Assembly: GCA_026993275.1 (NCBI GenBank)
Contig: JALWUB010000441.1
Span: forward strand, 1 to 11,824
Length of the DNA stretch: 11,824 nucleotides
Reading direction: 5' to 3'
Source of the DNA: Robiginitomaculum sp.
Lineage (GTDB): Bacteria; Pseudomonadota; Alphaproteobacteria; Caulobacterales; Maricaulaceae
The notes beneath the pieces were generated by a model. The model ran no database searches and was not told the origin of the DNA. It was given only the letters and a program-made list of their open reading frames with translations. Below are positions 1 through 7,062 of this stretch, one piece after another. The position numbers and the translations under genes were made by a program. Numbering within the stretch: position 1 is the stretch's first letter; every line of letters begins with the position of its first letter.

Positions 1-142
1 CCTCCATGGTTGCCTTGTCGGTCTCGATCTCGGCAATCACGTCACCGGCATGGATTTCATCGCCTTCCTTCACCAGCCATTTGGCAAGCGTGCCCTCCTC
101 CATGGTGGGCGAAAGCGCGGGCATGAGAATGGGGGTTGGCAT
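1..142 (-). CDS. pdhB: Pyruvate dehydrogenase E1 component subunit beta, N-terminal lipoyl domain (partial)
   Basis: This is the beginning of a gene that runs off the left edge; 47 codons are visible. The protein starts [14 protein letters not shown] and continues into a biotinyl/lipoyl attachment domain with the lipoylation motif ETDKA, whose acceptor lysine is residue 43. A lipoyl domain alone would also fit the E2 subunit. The position just downstream of pdhA points instead to the E1 beta subunit, which in Alphaproteobacteria usually carries one N-terminal lipoyl domain before the transketolase-like domain. E1 beta and E1 alpha form the thiamine-diphosphate enzyme that decarboxylates pyruvate and passes the acetyl group to lipoyl-lysine. 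The ATG at 140-142 is preceded by a GGAAGAG Shine-Dalgarno sequence 6 bases away. The gap to the upstream small gene is 39 bases, so the genes are probably co-transcribed. The E1 beta versus E2 choice rests on context because the catalytic part is outside the window. Confidence 0.85.
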   Translation of the reverse strand, partial: MPTPILMPALSPTMEEGTLAKWLVKEGDEIHAGDVIAEIETDKATME

Positions 143-181
143 GGTTTGCTCTTCCGTATTGTCTGACCTGATGGCGCTGGC

Positions 182-574
182 TTACTGGCTCTCGTTTTGC
201 AGGCGCTGGCGCAGGGCATCGACCCTGGCCTTGTGCGCATCAATCTCGCGCTGGGCCTCGGCAATGGCCTCCTGGCCGCCGGTAAAGATGACTTCACGCA
301 AGGTGCGCAAATCCCGCCTGGCTTCCTGTTCCACACAATCGGCATAGGTCTGCTGCGCCGCCAGATAGGTCTTGAACGCGGCGGCAACGGCTTCGTATTC
401 CTCAGCGGTGTCTGCCTTGATCCTGGGCGCATCGGGGGCTTTGCACTCGGTGATCTTGTAGTGCATTTTGGGCTTGATCTTCTGGCTGCTGAGCTTGCCT
501 GCATGAGCCTGGACTGGCGCCAGCAAGAGCGCAAATGCCGCCAGACCCGCCAGAATGGACAGTTTGGTTTTCAT
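182..574 (-). CDS. Small predicted exported protein within the pdh operon, function unknown
   Basis: I do not recognise the family. The 130-residue product begins MKTK, followed by a hydrophobic stretch (about residues 6-20) and an AHA sequence at 23-25 that fits a signal peptidase I site, so a mature protein of about 105 residues in the periplasm is predicted. The mature part is charged, has two cysteines (residues 44 and 80) that could form a disulfide, and ends in a probably coiled, Ala/Glu/Arg-rich helix from about residue 60. The ATG at 572-574 shares one base with the TGA of pdhA (TGATG), and GGAG lies 7 bases upstream inside the end of pdhA, which indicates translational coupling. A GTG one codon earlier is possible but sits too close to that GGAG. 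An exported protein between two subunits of a cytoplasmic complex is odd. Signal peptide and operon position are seen; the localisation is inferred and the function unknown. Confidence 0.8.
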   Translation of the reverse strand: MKTKLSILAGLAAFALLLAPVQAHAGKLSSQKIKPKMHYKITECKAPDAPRIKADTAEEYEAVAAAFKTYLAAQQTYADCVEQEARRDLRTLREVIFTGGQEAIAEAQREIDAHKARVDALRQRLQNESQ

Positions 575-1596
575 CACAAGTCTCCAGGCGCCAGCACGTC
601 AGTCAGCAAGTCGCTGGCGGCGGGCTCAGGGCTTTCGCGGGCAAAGTCCGCCGCATCATTGACAATGGCGCGAACCTCATTGCCAATCGCCTTCAAAGCC
701 GCTTCATCGGCCCAGCCCTCGGCCAGAAGGCGCTCCTTGACATGGTCAATCGGGTCATGGTGCTGGCGCACCTCATTGACCTCGTCACGGCTGCGGTATT
801 TGGCCGGATCCGACATGGAATGGCCGCGATAGCGGTAGGTTTTCATTTCCAGAATGATCGGCCCCTTGCCGGAACGGGCATGCCTGACCGCTGCACGCCC
901 GGCATCGCGCACCGCCAGAACGTCCATGCCATCCACCTCTTCGCCGGGAATGCCGAAACTGGCGCCGCGCCGATACAAATGCGTCTCGGAAGATGCCCGT
1001 TTCAGCGATGTGCCCATGGCATACTGGTTGTTTTCGATGACATAGACCACGGGCAAATGCCACAGCTTGGCCATGTTGAAACTTTCATAGACCTGGCCCT
1101 GATTGGCGGCACCATCGCCAAAGAAGGTCACGCTGACATGGCCATCACCGCGGTACTGGTCGGCAAAGGCCAGCCCGGTGCCGATCGGCACCTGGGCGCC
1201 GACAATGCCATGCCCGCCATAAAAATTGCGCTCAACGGAAAACATGTGCATGGATCCGCCCTTGCCATGGGAATAACCATCGGCCCGGCCGGTCAGTTCG
1301 GCCATGACCCGGGCCGGTTCCATGCCCAGCGCCAGCATGTGGCCGTGATCGCGATAGCCGGTAATCATCTGGTCGCCATCCTTGATGGCAGCCTTCATGC
1401 CGGTGACCACGGCTTCCTGGCCGATATAGAGATGGCAGAAGCCGGCAATCAGGCCCATGCCGTAAAGCTGGCCGGCCTTTTCCTCGAAACGCCGGATCAG
1501 CAGCATTTGCCGGTAATAGGCCAGCAGCTCTGCCTTGGTGGCCTTGCGGGGCGCGTCGGGTTTCGCCTTGGTGGTCTTGCTCGGAGATTTTGCCAT
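574..1596 (-). CDS. pdhA: Pyruvate dehydrogenase E1 component subunit alpha
   Basis: This is the alpha subunit of the pyruvate dehydrogenase E1 heterotetramer, the thiamine-diphosphate enzyme that decarboxylates pyruvate on the way to acetyl-CoA in the cytoplasm. The 340-residue length is normal for the alphaproteobacterial E1 alpha. Visible family features are an N-terminal helix with LLIRRFEEKAGQLYG (residues 32-46), the thiamine-diphosphate/magnesium motif from GDGAANQG (160-167) to ENN (188-190), and the YRGHSMSDP loop (256-264), which matches the phosphorylation loop of mitochondrial E1 alpha. The start is uncertain. An in-frame ATG at 1627-1629 would add 11 residues, but the chosen ATG (1594-1596) gives the more typical MAKSPSK beginning. 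A candidate promoter at 1631-1659 would place the transcript start downstream of the longer option. Neither start has a strong ribosome-binding site. The gene is followed by the coupled exported protein and pdhB, so it is likely the first gene of the operon. Confidence 0.95.
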   Translation of the reverse strand: MAKSPSKTTKAKPDAPRKATKAELLAYYRQMLLIRRFEEKAGQLYGMGLIAGFCHLYIGQEAVVTGMKAAIKDGDQMITGYRDHGHMLALGMEPARVMAELTGRADGYSHGKGGSMHMFSVERNFYGGHGIVGAQVPIGTGLAFADQYRGDGHVSVTFFGDGAANQGQVYESFNMAKLWHLPVVYVIENNQYAMGTSLKRASSETHLYRRGASFGIPGEEVDGMDVLAVRDAGRAAVRHARSGKGPIILEMKTYRYRGHSMSDPAKYRSRDEVNEVRQHHDPIDHVKERLLAEGWADEAALKAIGNEVRAIVNDAADFARESPEPAASDLLTDVLAPGDL

Positions 1597-1630
1597 TATT
1601 TCACACGTGAAGCAGTTGTCATGTGCCATG

Positions 1631-1659
1631 TATCTAAACCACGGCAGCGCCTGCGTCTA
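1631..1659 (-). promoter_or_regulatory. Candidate promoter for the pdhA operon
   Basis: Read on the minus strand, TAGACG (1654-1659) and TAGATA (1631-1636) are separated by 17 bases and resemble -35 and -10 boxes with 4 of 6 and 3 of 6 consensus matches. Transcription would start near 1624, giving a leader of about 28 bases before the pdhA ATG at 1596. The match is weak and was found by eye, so it is only a candidate. Confidence 0.25.
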
Positions 1660-1685
1660 CATGATTGTTTACGCCGGAATCAGAT

Positions 1686-1709
1686 AAAAGGCGCCTGGAC
1701 TTGCGCGCC
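1686..1709 (-). terminator. Weak Rho-independent terminator-like hairpin after the histidine kinase
   Basis: On the minus strand, GGCGC (1709-1705) can pair with GCGCC (1694-1690) across a 10-base loop. TTTT follows immediately (1689-1686). It begins 11 bases beyond the TGA of the histidine kinase gene and lies before pdhA. The stem is only five strong GC pairs, so termination may be partial. Confidence 0.4.
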
Positions 1710-1719
1710 ACTAACAGGG

Positions 1720-3870
1720 TCAGCTTGCCGTTTTGAGCAAAGACTCCCCGGTATCGTGTTCCTGTTTTTTCCGTGCAATGGTTTCCAGCGTGCCAAAAAT
1801 CTGGGCCGGCTGGATGGGTTTGTTGATATGGCCATCCATGCCGGCGGCCTCGGTCTCTTCATGGTGTTCGCTCAAGGCATTGGCAGTCACCGCATAGATC
1901 GGCACGGTGCCGAACGGCGCAGGCAGTTTGCGGATTTCCCTGGTCGCGGCAATGCCATCCAGAACCGGCATCTGCAAATCCATCAGGATCACGTCAAACT
2001 CGGTTTTGGCGGCAAGTTCGAGGGCCTGCATGCCGTCCTCAACGCATGTGACATGATGATTGCCCGCCTCCAGCACCTTGCGGATCAAGAAACGGTTGTG
2101 GGGATTGTCTTCGGCCACCAGAATGTTCAGCGGCAGGCAATAGAGGCCGTTTTCACCACTTTCATCGCCCTGCGCCTCGTCTTCCGGCGCCATTTCGGCC
2201 GCGCGCAGGGGGATGCGGACCCAGAAGGTGCTGCCCTGGTCCAGAACCGTGTCCACGCCGATCTCGCCGCCCATGGCTTCGGCGAGGGTCTTGCAAATCG
2301 CCAGCCCCAGGCCTGTGCCGCCAAATTTGCGCGTGATCGAATTGTCGGCCTGGCTGAAGCGTTCAAAAATATGCTCCAGTGCCTGGGGCTCGATGCCGGG
2401 TCCCGTATCCGATACCATCAGCATCAAGTGTGGCTGGTCATCCCGCGCAATGCGCGCGAGCTTGAGCAGGATTCTGCCTTTTTCCGTGAACTTGATGGCA
2501 TTGGATACGAGATTGTCGATAATCTGCCGCAGACGGGTCGGATCGCCCATGATCGCGGCGGGCAGCCTATCATCAACCTGACAGCGCAGATCAATCCCCT
2601 TGGCTTCGGCAGGGGGGCGGAAGGGCTCAAGCGAGCTGCGCGCGAACGACTCGAGCTCGATCGGTATGCTTTCCAGCGTAAAGGCGCCCTGCTCGTATTT
2701 GCTGTAATCGAGAATGTCGTCGATAACGACCATGAGAGAATCCGCAGATGTCCTTGCAATATCTGCATATTCCCTTTGTTCTTCATTCAGATCCGTCTGC
2801 TCCATCAGATACAGCATGCCGAGGATGGAATTCATCGGCGTGCGAATTTCGTGGCTCATGGTGGCCAGAAAATTGGACTTGGCCTCGGCCGCAAGGGTGG
2901 CTGCCTCGCTGGCTGCGCGCGCCTCCTTGGCCAGACGGTTTGAACGCTCAACCTCGTCGCTGAGACGGATCTGTTTCTGTTTCAGCCGGATGATGAGCGC
3001 CAGTGTATTGGCATAGGTTTTCAGAAAAGCCTCGTGCTCAGGGCACCGTTCGGCGCCATGGGGCAGATAGACGACCAGGACGCCAACCAGTTCCTCCCCA
3101 TAGAGCAGGGGCACATTGTAATGGCCATGCGGCTCCATTCCGTCATGCTGGACATCGTGCCGCTCATCGATACATCCGGCAAATTGCAATGCTCTCTTTT
3201 GCGCGGCGCGGCCACACAGGCAATGGCCGAATGCCACCTTGGCGCACAGGCCCTGCAGAGGACCAAGATTCTGGCCAGCCTCGAGGCGCAGAACCTGCAT
3301 CTCTTCATCGGCCAGAAAAATCCCGCCCTTGCTTTCCAGTGTCAGCCATGACACCTGCATCAGCCGCTTCAGGGACTTGTCCAGCGCCTCGGCCAGGCTC
3401 GGCGCCTCGCAGGCAATGGCATAAAGATCGCTCAGACAGGCGGCATTCTCGGCCTCGTCCTTGCGCCGGTTCTTTTCGGCAACAATGGCGCTGATATCGG
3501 TGCGCACGGAGACATAGCCGGTAATGACCCCCTGCTCGTCCTTGATCGGCGCAATGCTGGTGTCCACCCAATAGGTCTTGCCATCCTTGGTGCGGTTGCG
3601 GATCGTCCCCCGCCAGGGCTTGCCAGAGCGTATCCGGTTCCAGAGGGCAGCAAAGAACTCCGGTGGATGCAGGCCTGAATTGAGCAGGGAATGATTTTGC
3701 CCGATCAGTTCTTCACGGGCATAACCGGACAGGCGGACAAAATTGTCATTGACATAGGTGATCGTGCCGTCGGCATCCGTCACCGCAATAATGGAGTGCG
3801 CGTCCGCTGCATCGTGCACCGCCCGCTCCAAGGAGCAATCGGCCTTACGAGTCCCCTGATCTTCTCTCAC
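1720..3870 (-). CDS. Soluble PAS-GAF hybrid histidine kinase with C-terminal receiver domain
   Basis: This is a sensor kinase that autophosphorylates on histidine and passes the phosphate to its own receiver domain. With the GTG start it has 716 residues and no obvious membrane segment, so it should be cytoplasmic. In order: a PAS domain with PAC motif (about 18-133); a GAF domain (about 145-295) unusually rich in Cys and His; a helical linker; a HisKA domain with SHEIRTP (phospho-acceptor His340); an HATPase with the N box NLVSNAIKF (Asn453, Asn457), DTGPGI (488-493) and GGTGLGL (517-523); and a receiver domain with acidic pair Glu587/Asp588, acceptor Asp631 in LMDLQMP, Thr662 and Lys684. 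The GTG at 3868-3870 has AAGGA 7 bases upstream. A TTG at 3934-3936 would add 22 residues and has a poorer site. No DNA-binding regulator is adjacent, so output through an HPt protein elsewhere is inferred. The signal sensed is unknown. Confidence 0.92.
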   Translation of the reverse strand: MREDQGTRKADCSLERAVHDAADAHSIIAVTDADGTITYVNDNFVRLSGYAREELIGQNHSLLNSGLHPPEFFAALWNRIRSGKPWRGTIRNRTKDGKTYWVDTSIAPIKDEQGVITGYVSVRTDISAIVAEKNRRKDEAENAACLSDLYAIACEAPSLAEALDKSLKRLMQVSWLTLESKGGIFLADEEMQVLRLEAGQNLGPLQGLCAKVAFGHCLCGRAAQKRALQFAGCIDERHDVQHDGMEPHGHYNVPLLYGEELVGVLVVYLPHGAERCPEHEAFLKTYANTLALIIRLKQKQIRLSDEVERSNRLAKEARAASEAATLAAEAKSNFLATMSHEIRTPMNSILGMLYLMEQTDLNEEQREYADIARTSADSLMVVIDDILDYSKYEQGAFTLESIPIELESFARSSLEPFRPPAEAKGIDLRCQVDDRLPAAIMGDPTRLRQIIDNLVSNAIKFTEKGRILLKLARIARDDQPHLMLMVSDTGPGIEPQALEHIFERFSQADNSITRKFGGTGLGLAICKTLAEAMGGEIGVDTVLDQGSTFWVRIPLRAAEMAPEDEAQGDESGENGLYCLPLNILVAEDNPHNRFLIRKVLEAGNHHVTCVEDGMQALELAAKTEFDVILMDLQMPVLDGIAATREIRKLPAPFGTVPIYAVTANALSEHHEETEAAGMDGHINKPIQPAQIFGTLETIARKKQEHDTGESLLKTAS

Positions 3871-3877
3871 AGCACAT

Positions 3878-3882
3878 TCCTT
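3878..3882 (-). promoter_or_regulatory. Ribosome-binding site that favours the GTG start of the histidine kinase
   Basis: On the minus strand the sequence AAGGA lies 7 bases before GTG at 3870-3868, the best Shine-Dalgarno spacing in this region. The competing TTG start at 3936 has only GGGA about 6 bases upstream, part of which lies in a hairpin (3944-3969). Confidence 0.5.
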
Positions 3883-3943
3883 TTCGTCCTCAGCTGTAAA
3901 TTTACGCGTATTGCGTGTAATAAACCTTACGGGCAACTGGTTT

Positions 3944-3969
3944 CCCGCAGGTAAAGATGCCTGCTCGGG
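3944..3969. other. Hairpin-forming inverted repeat between the DUF302 gene and the histidine kinase
   Basis: CCCGCAGG (3944-3951) can pair with CCTG (3960-3963) and CGGG (3966-3969), giving eight pairs with a two-base bulge and an eight-base loop. No run of T follows on either strand, so it is not a standard Rho-independent terminator. It lies in the leader of the kinase if the GTG start is right. It could be a processing or attenuation structure, or chance in GC-rich DNA. Confidence 0.35.
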
Positions 3970-3997
3970 AAGAAAGGAAATGGCTGTGAGAGTCTGA

Positions 3998-4384
3998 TCA
4001 GACGTCGTCGATGATGGCTTTCATCATGTCGCGCACTTTCATGGCCGTCTCCGCCAGCTCTGCATTGTCAATGGCTTGCATGGAGGCGACCGGGTCAACA
4101 CCGGCCACATCGACCTGGCCGTTGTCCAGCTCCTGCACAATGACATTGCATGGCAGCATGACGCCGATCTTGCTTTCCACCGACAGGGCGTGATGCGCCA
4201 TCTTGGGGTTGCAGGCGCCAAGGATGAGATATGGCCGCATTTCCGCGCCGATCTTCTTCTTCAGCGTGGCCGCCACATCGATTTCGGTCAGAACGCCAAA
4301 ACCGTGGGCTGTAATGGCCTTGCGGGCGCGGCTGACGGCATCATCAAAGGGCACGTCCAGGGTCTTGGAAAAATAATAGCTCAT
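3998..4384 (-). CDS. DUF302 domain protein
   Basis: The 128-residue product matches my knowledge of the DUF302 family along its whole length. Recognisable features are the central [19 protein letters not shown] segment (residues 42-60), the following HHALSVE, and MLPCNVIV (76-83). Cys58 and Cys79, in the ACNP and LPCN motifs, are the notable residues. There is no signal peptide or membrane segment, so it should be cytoplasmic. DUF302 proteins are small alpha/beta proteins without a settled biochemical role; a link to redox or metal stress has been suggested from context in other genomes, but nothing here proves it. The ATG at 4382-4384 has GGAG 7 bases upstream. The gene lies upstream of the histidine kinase on the same strand, 127 bases from its GTG start, so co-transcription is possible. 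The intergenic region upstream holds an inverted repeat that could be an operator. Confidence 0.88.
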   Translation of the reverse strand: MSYYFSKTLDVPFDDAVSRARKAITAHGFGVLTEIDVAATLKKKIGAEMRPYLILGACNPKMAHHALSVESKIGVMLPCNVIVQELDNGQVDVAGVDPVASMQAIDNAELAETAMKVRDMMKAIIDDV

Positions 4385-4405
4385 GTTTGTTCTCCGGATC
4401 AGATT

Positions 4406-4430
4406 GGCGTGGTATAAAGATATACGCGCC
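4406..4430. promoter_or_regulatory. Candidate operator with dyad symmetry upstream of the DUF302 gene
   Basis: The sequence GTATA-AAGA-TATAC (4412-4425) is a perfect inverted repeat with a four-base spacer, and outer arms GGCG (4406-4409) and CGCC (4427-4430) extend it with one base of asymmetry. It starts 22 bases before the DUF302 ATG, in the divergent region shared with the ORF at 4490. The AT-rich core could also serve as a -10 region, so a regulator bound here could block transcription. No known binding-site consensus was recognised. Confidence 0.35.
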
Positions 4431-4489
4431 TTATATAGGCATCACTCACGCCAACACCAGAGAAAAGCCGCAATTCCGGAACAGCCGCG

Positions 4490-4825
4490 ATGATTCTGAT
4501 CGACAAGTTGAAAGCTCAACAGCAAGGCGAGCAAAGCTATTTTCGAGCAGCGCTCCTGAAAGAGGATATTGCGCGGCTGGAAAAATTGCTGGCGCTGGCA
4601 GACGCCTGCGCAACGCCCGCAGAGTTTGAAAAGGACGGGCTTTATATCGGCTGGACCCAGGGGGATTTGCGCACTGCAGAACTGAAGGAAGCGCTCTTGC
4701 CGCTCATGGCTGCGATCTTTGCATATGTGAAGGGCAAGCAGGATGCGGCTGTGGAACAGGACATTCTGGACAAATGGGCGGCCTTCAATGCCCTGCGGAT
4801 GAAGACTCTGGTGCACTGTCTTTAG
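4490..4825 (+). CDS. Small protein of unknown function, convergent with kdsA
   Basis: I do not recognise this 111-residue protein. It is mostly helical by composition, Ala/Leu/Lys/Glu rich, with no signal peptide or membrane segment. Its central part has a less repetitive stretch, [13 protein letters not shown] (about residues 50-62), the kind of pattern kept in a folded domain. The amino-acid composition is balanced and looks like real protein rather than a shadow frame. The start is ATG at 4490, with only a weak GGA about 10 bases upstream. The last 41 bases overlap the end of kdsA on the other strand. That part of kdsA encodes a tail beyond the normal end of KdsA, so the overlap is tolerable. 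The reverse-strand ORF over the same stretch (4442-4837) looks less protein-like. Neighbours give no function. Confidence 0.6.
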   Translation: MILIDKLKAQQQGEQSYFRAALLKEDIARLEKLLALADACATPAEFEKDGLYIGWTQGDLRTAELKEALLPLMAAIFAYVKGKQDAAVEQDILDKWAAFNALRMKTLVHCL

Positions 4826-5654
4826 CCAGCGCATCAAAGCGCATCAGGTCTTTGGCGAGGGCTTCAAAGTCCGCCAGCTTCACCATGTTGGGGCCGTCGG
4901 ATGGCGCATGGTCCGGGTCCGGATGCGTTTCGATGAAAACGGCGGCAACCCCCACCGCCACGGCGGCGCGCGCAAGGACCGGCACAAACTCCCTTTGCCC
5001 GCCAGTGGCACCGCCAAGACCGCCTGGCTGCTGCACGGAATGCGTGGCATCGAACACCACGGGCGCGCCCGTGGCGGCCAGGATGGGCAATGCCCGCATG
5101 TCGCTGACCAGAGTGTTATAGCCAAAGCTGGCGCCGCGTTCGGTCACCATGACATCGGCATTGCCGGCCTGACGGACCTTTTCAACGGCATGAACCATGT
5201 CCCATGGCGCCATGAATTGCCCCTTCTTGATGTTGACGGCCCGGCCCGTGCGCGCCGCAGCCAGCAACAGATCTGTCTGCCGGCACAAGAACGCCGGGAT
5301 TTGCAGCACATCAACGACTTCGGCCACGGCGGCACACTGATCGGGCCAATGCACATCCGTAAGAACCGGCAACCCCAGGCTTTCGCGAATTTCGGCCAGC
5401 ACTGGGAGCGCCGCCTTCATGCCGATGCCGCGTCCGGCACTGGCGCTGGTGCGGTTGGCCTTGTCAAACGATGTCTTGAAAATCAGTCTGGCGCCCAGGC
5501 GGCCGGAAATCTCCTTCAGCACACCGGCCACCTCCAGCGCGTGCTGACGGCTTTCCAGGGCGCATGGTCCGGCGATGAACACCAGCGGCAAGGCATTGCC
5601 GAGAGACAATGGCGGCTGTGCCGGCGGCTTGAGGACGAGCGTATGCCCTGACAT
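4785..5654 (-). CDS. kdsA: 3-deoxy-8-phosphooctulonate synthase (KDO8P synthase)
   Basis: This enzyme condenses phosphoenolpyruvate with arabinose 5-phosphate to give KDO 8-phosphate, the precursor of the KDO that joins lipid A to the core of lipopolysaccharide. The 289-residue product carries the family's (beta/alpha)8 barrel motifs: [10 protein letters not shown] (27-36), the phosphoenolpyruvate-binding FDKANRTS (63-70), [18 protein letters not shown], the TERG/SFGYN region, [12 protein letters not shown] and [16 protein letters not shown]. Cys31 together with His205, Glu242 and Asp253 match the metal ligands of the metal-dependent class; the metal-independent E. coli type has Asn in place of this Cys. 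Ser252 in SDGP also fits that class. The start at 5652-5654 is chosen because AGGTG lies 7 bases upstream. An earlier in-frame ATG (5717) would add 21 residues unlike the family. The last roughly 10 residues, a Ser-rich tail, exceed the usual end and overlap the convergent ORF by 41 bases. Confidence 0.96.
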   Translation of the reverse strand: MSGHTLVLKPPAQPPLSLGNALPLVFIAGPCALESRQHALEVAGVLKEISGRLGARLIFKTSFDKANRTSASAGRGIGMKAALPVLAEIRESLGLPVLTDVHWPDQCAAVAEVVDVLQIPAFLCRQTDLLLAAARTGRAVNIKKGQFMAPWDMVHAVEKVRQAGNADVMVTERGASFGYNTLVSDMRALPILAATGAPVVFDATHSVQQPGGLGGATGGQREFVPVLARAAVAVGVAAVFIETHPDPDHAPSDGPNMVKLADFEALAKDLMRFDALAKDSAPESSSAGH

Positions 5655-5661
5655 GACATTG

Positions 5662-5666
5662 CACCT
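5662..5666 (-). promoter_or_regulatory. Ribosome-binding site that sets the kdsA start
   Basis: AGGTG on the minus strand lies 7 bases before the ATG at 5654-5652. It supports the 289-residue KdsA over the 310-residue reading, whose extra N-terminal residues do not look like KdsA. Confidence 0.6.
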
Positions 5667-5876
5667 GTGACGTGAATTCCGGCTGGTCCGATTGCTCTTG
5701 ATAGCAAGAATAAACAAAAGTTTACGAAAGTCCTTTCCTTTTTGCAGAAAATGATTACAATCACCGCGAGATGGGATGCGGGTCAGGCAGAGGGTTGATC
5801 TGACGCTTCACCCAGGCGGGGGACGGCGCGAATGCGGCCTCGGGCATTTACCGTGGCGTGACTTGGGGGGTATCCC

Positions 5877-7049
5877 GTGGATTTTTGTAAAGCCTATGAC
5901 CCTGAAACGATTTTGGGGCGCAAGGAGCAAGACGTTGACCTGGTTTCTCTTGGCGCGCAGCTTGCTGGCAAGCGGGTTCTCATCACTGGCGCGGGAGGAA
6001 CCATAGGCACGGCCCTGTCCCGCGCGGTTGCGGCATCGGCTCCGGCCTCCTTGATCGCTTTCGATCACGATGAATTTGGCCTCTATACCTTGCGCGGCAT
6101 GCTGGATGAACTGCAGCCCAGCCTCAACCGCCGGATGATTCTCGGCGATGTGCGCGACAGGGCGCGGCTGCGCCAGGTTTTCAGGCAGGAACAGCCGGAA
6201 ATTGTTTTTCATGTGGCAGCCCTCAAGCATGTCGGCATGGTTGAGGAAAACCCGTCCGAAGGCGCCGCAACCAACATCCTGGGCACGCGCAACACCTCTG
6301 ATGCCGCCTGTGAATATGGCTCCCGGGCGTTGGTGCTGATTTCCACGGACAAGGCCGTGCGGCCGCACAACATGATGGGCGCAACCAAAAAAATCGCTGA
6401 GGAATTGTGCCGGGCCCGGGATATGGAGACCGGTCACTCAACCCGCCATATCGCCGTGCGTTTTGGCAATGTCTTTGGCTCTTCCGGCTCCGTCGTGCCG
6501 CTCTTCGCCCATCAGATCAAACGGCGGCTGCCGGTGACGGTCACGCACCCGGATGTAACGCGCTACTTCATGACAGAGCGCGAAGCGGTCTCTTTGGTGC
6601 TTGAGGCTCTGCAGATCGGGCTGGAGGATGAGAACAGCCGCGGCGGCCTGTTTCTTCATGACATGGGCCCGGGGGTGCGAATCGCCGATATCGCCCGCCG
6701 GATGATCAAGGCGCATGGCCTGCGTCCCAATGTGGACATTCCCATCGTCATCACCAAATTGCGTGCTGGCGAAAAAATCTCCGAATCCTTGCTGGCGCCT
6801 GGTGAAACCAGCGAAGCCACCCGCTCTGACCAGGTGGTTCTGGCCAGGGGCAAGATTGACAGCAACCAGATTGCCCAGACCCTGAGCGGCCTCGAGGCCG
6901 CCTGCCGTCTGAGTGATGAAAACGCCGTGCGCCGGATGATGAACAGTTACATTCACGCCATTGCCGAACCCCCGGCGACACTGAAACCCGATGCACCCGG
7001 TCAAAAGCCTGTTCACACGGCCAGCCCGGCCGAGAGCGCCGTGACCTGA
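5877..7049 (+). CDS. Short FlaA1/CapD-type NAD-dependent nucleotide-sugar 4,6-dehydratase
   Basis: The 390-residue product is an extended short-chain dehydrogenase of the polysaccharide-biosynthesis (CapD/FlaA1) family, which typically dehydrates UDP-N-acetylglucosamine at C4 and C6 as the first step to rare amino sugars of glycans. Visible are the Rossmann motif ITGAGGTIG (36-44), the AALKHV signature (114-119), STDKAV (156-161) and MGATK (167-171), where Met replaces the usual catalytic Tyr of YxxxK, as is characteristic of this family. VRFGNVFGSSGSVVP and VTRYFMT follow, both standard for FlaA1/CapD. It lacks the four membrane helices and extra Rossmann region found before this domain in WbpM-like proteins, so it should be soluble. 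The start is GTG at 5877. An in-frame TGA at 5859-5861 rules out an earlier start, and a GGGGGG run lies 6 bases upstream. It is divergent from kdsA and convergent with the nucleotidyltransferase gene, 13 bases away. The exact sugar product cannot be told. Confidence 0.88.
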   Translation: MDFCKAYDPETILGRKEQDVDLVSLGAQLAGKRVLITGAGGTIGTALSRAVAASAPASLIAFDHDEFGLYTLRGMLDELQPSLNRRMILGDVRDRARLRQVFRQEQPEIVFHVAALKHVGMVEENPSEGAATNILGTRNTSDAACEYGSRALVLISTDKAVRPHNMMGATKKIAEELCRARDMETGHSTRHIAVRFGNVFGSSGSVVPLFAHQIKRRLPVTVTHPDVTRYFMTEREAVSLVLEALQIGLEDENSRGGLFLHDMGPGVRIADIARRMIKAHGLRPNVDIPIVITKLRAGEKISESLLAPGETSEATRSDQVVLARGKIDSNQIAQTLSGLEAACRLSDENAVRRMMNSYIHAIAEPPATLKPDAPGQKPVHTASPAESAVT

Positions 7050-7062
7050 GAGCTGGCGATCT

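Noticed and set aside
535..2943. 802-codon open frame on the plus strand across pdhA and the histidine kinase
   Set aside because: It is antisense to two clear genes and crosses the gap between them. Its product has no recognisable domain and a composition typical of a GC-rich shadow frame.
3992..4003. Perfect 12-base palindrome GTCTGATCAGAC across the DUF302 stop codon
   Set aside because: With no spacer it forms only a short hairpin, has no T run, and lies in coding sequence, so chance is the simplest explanation.
4442..4837. 131-codon minus-strand frame opposite the small ORF at 4490
   Set aside because: It is rich in Gln, Cys, His and Arg, extends from the kdsA tail across the intergenic region, and is less protein-like than the plus-strand ORF.
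4908..5651. 247-codon open frame antisense to kdsA
   Set aside because: It lies wholly within kdsA on the other strand and has no protein-like motif.
5732..5761. TACAAT at 5756-5761 as a -10 box for the dehydratase gene
   Set aside because: No acceptable -35 sequence lies 16-18 bases upstream.
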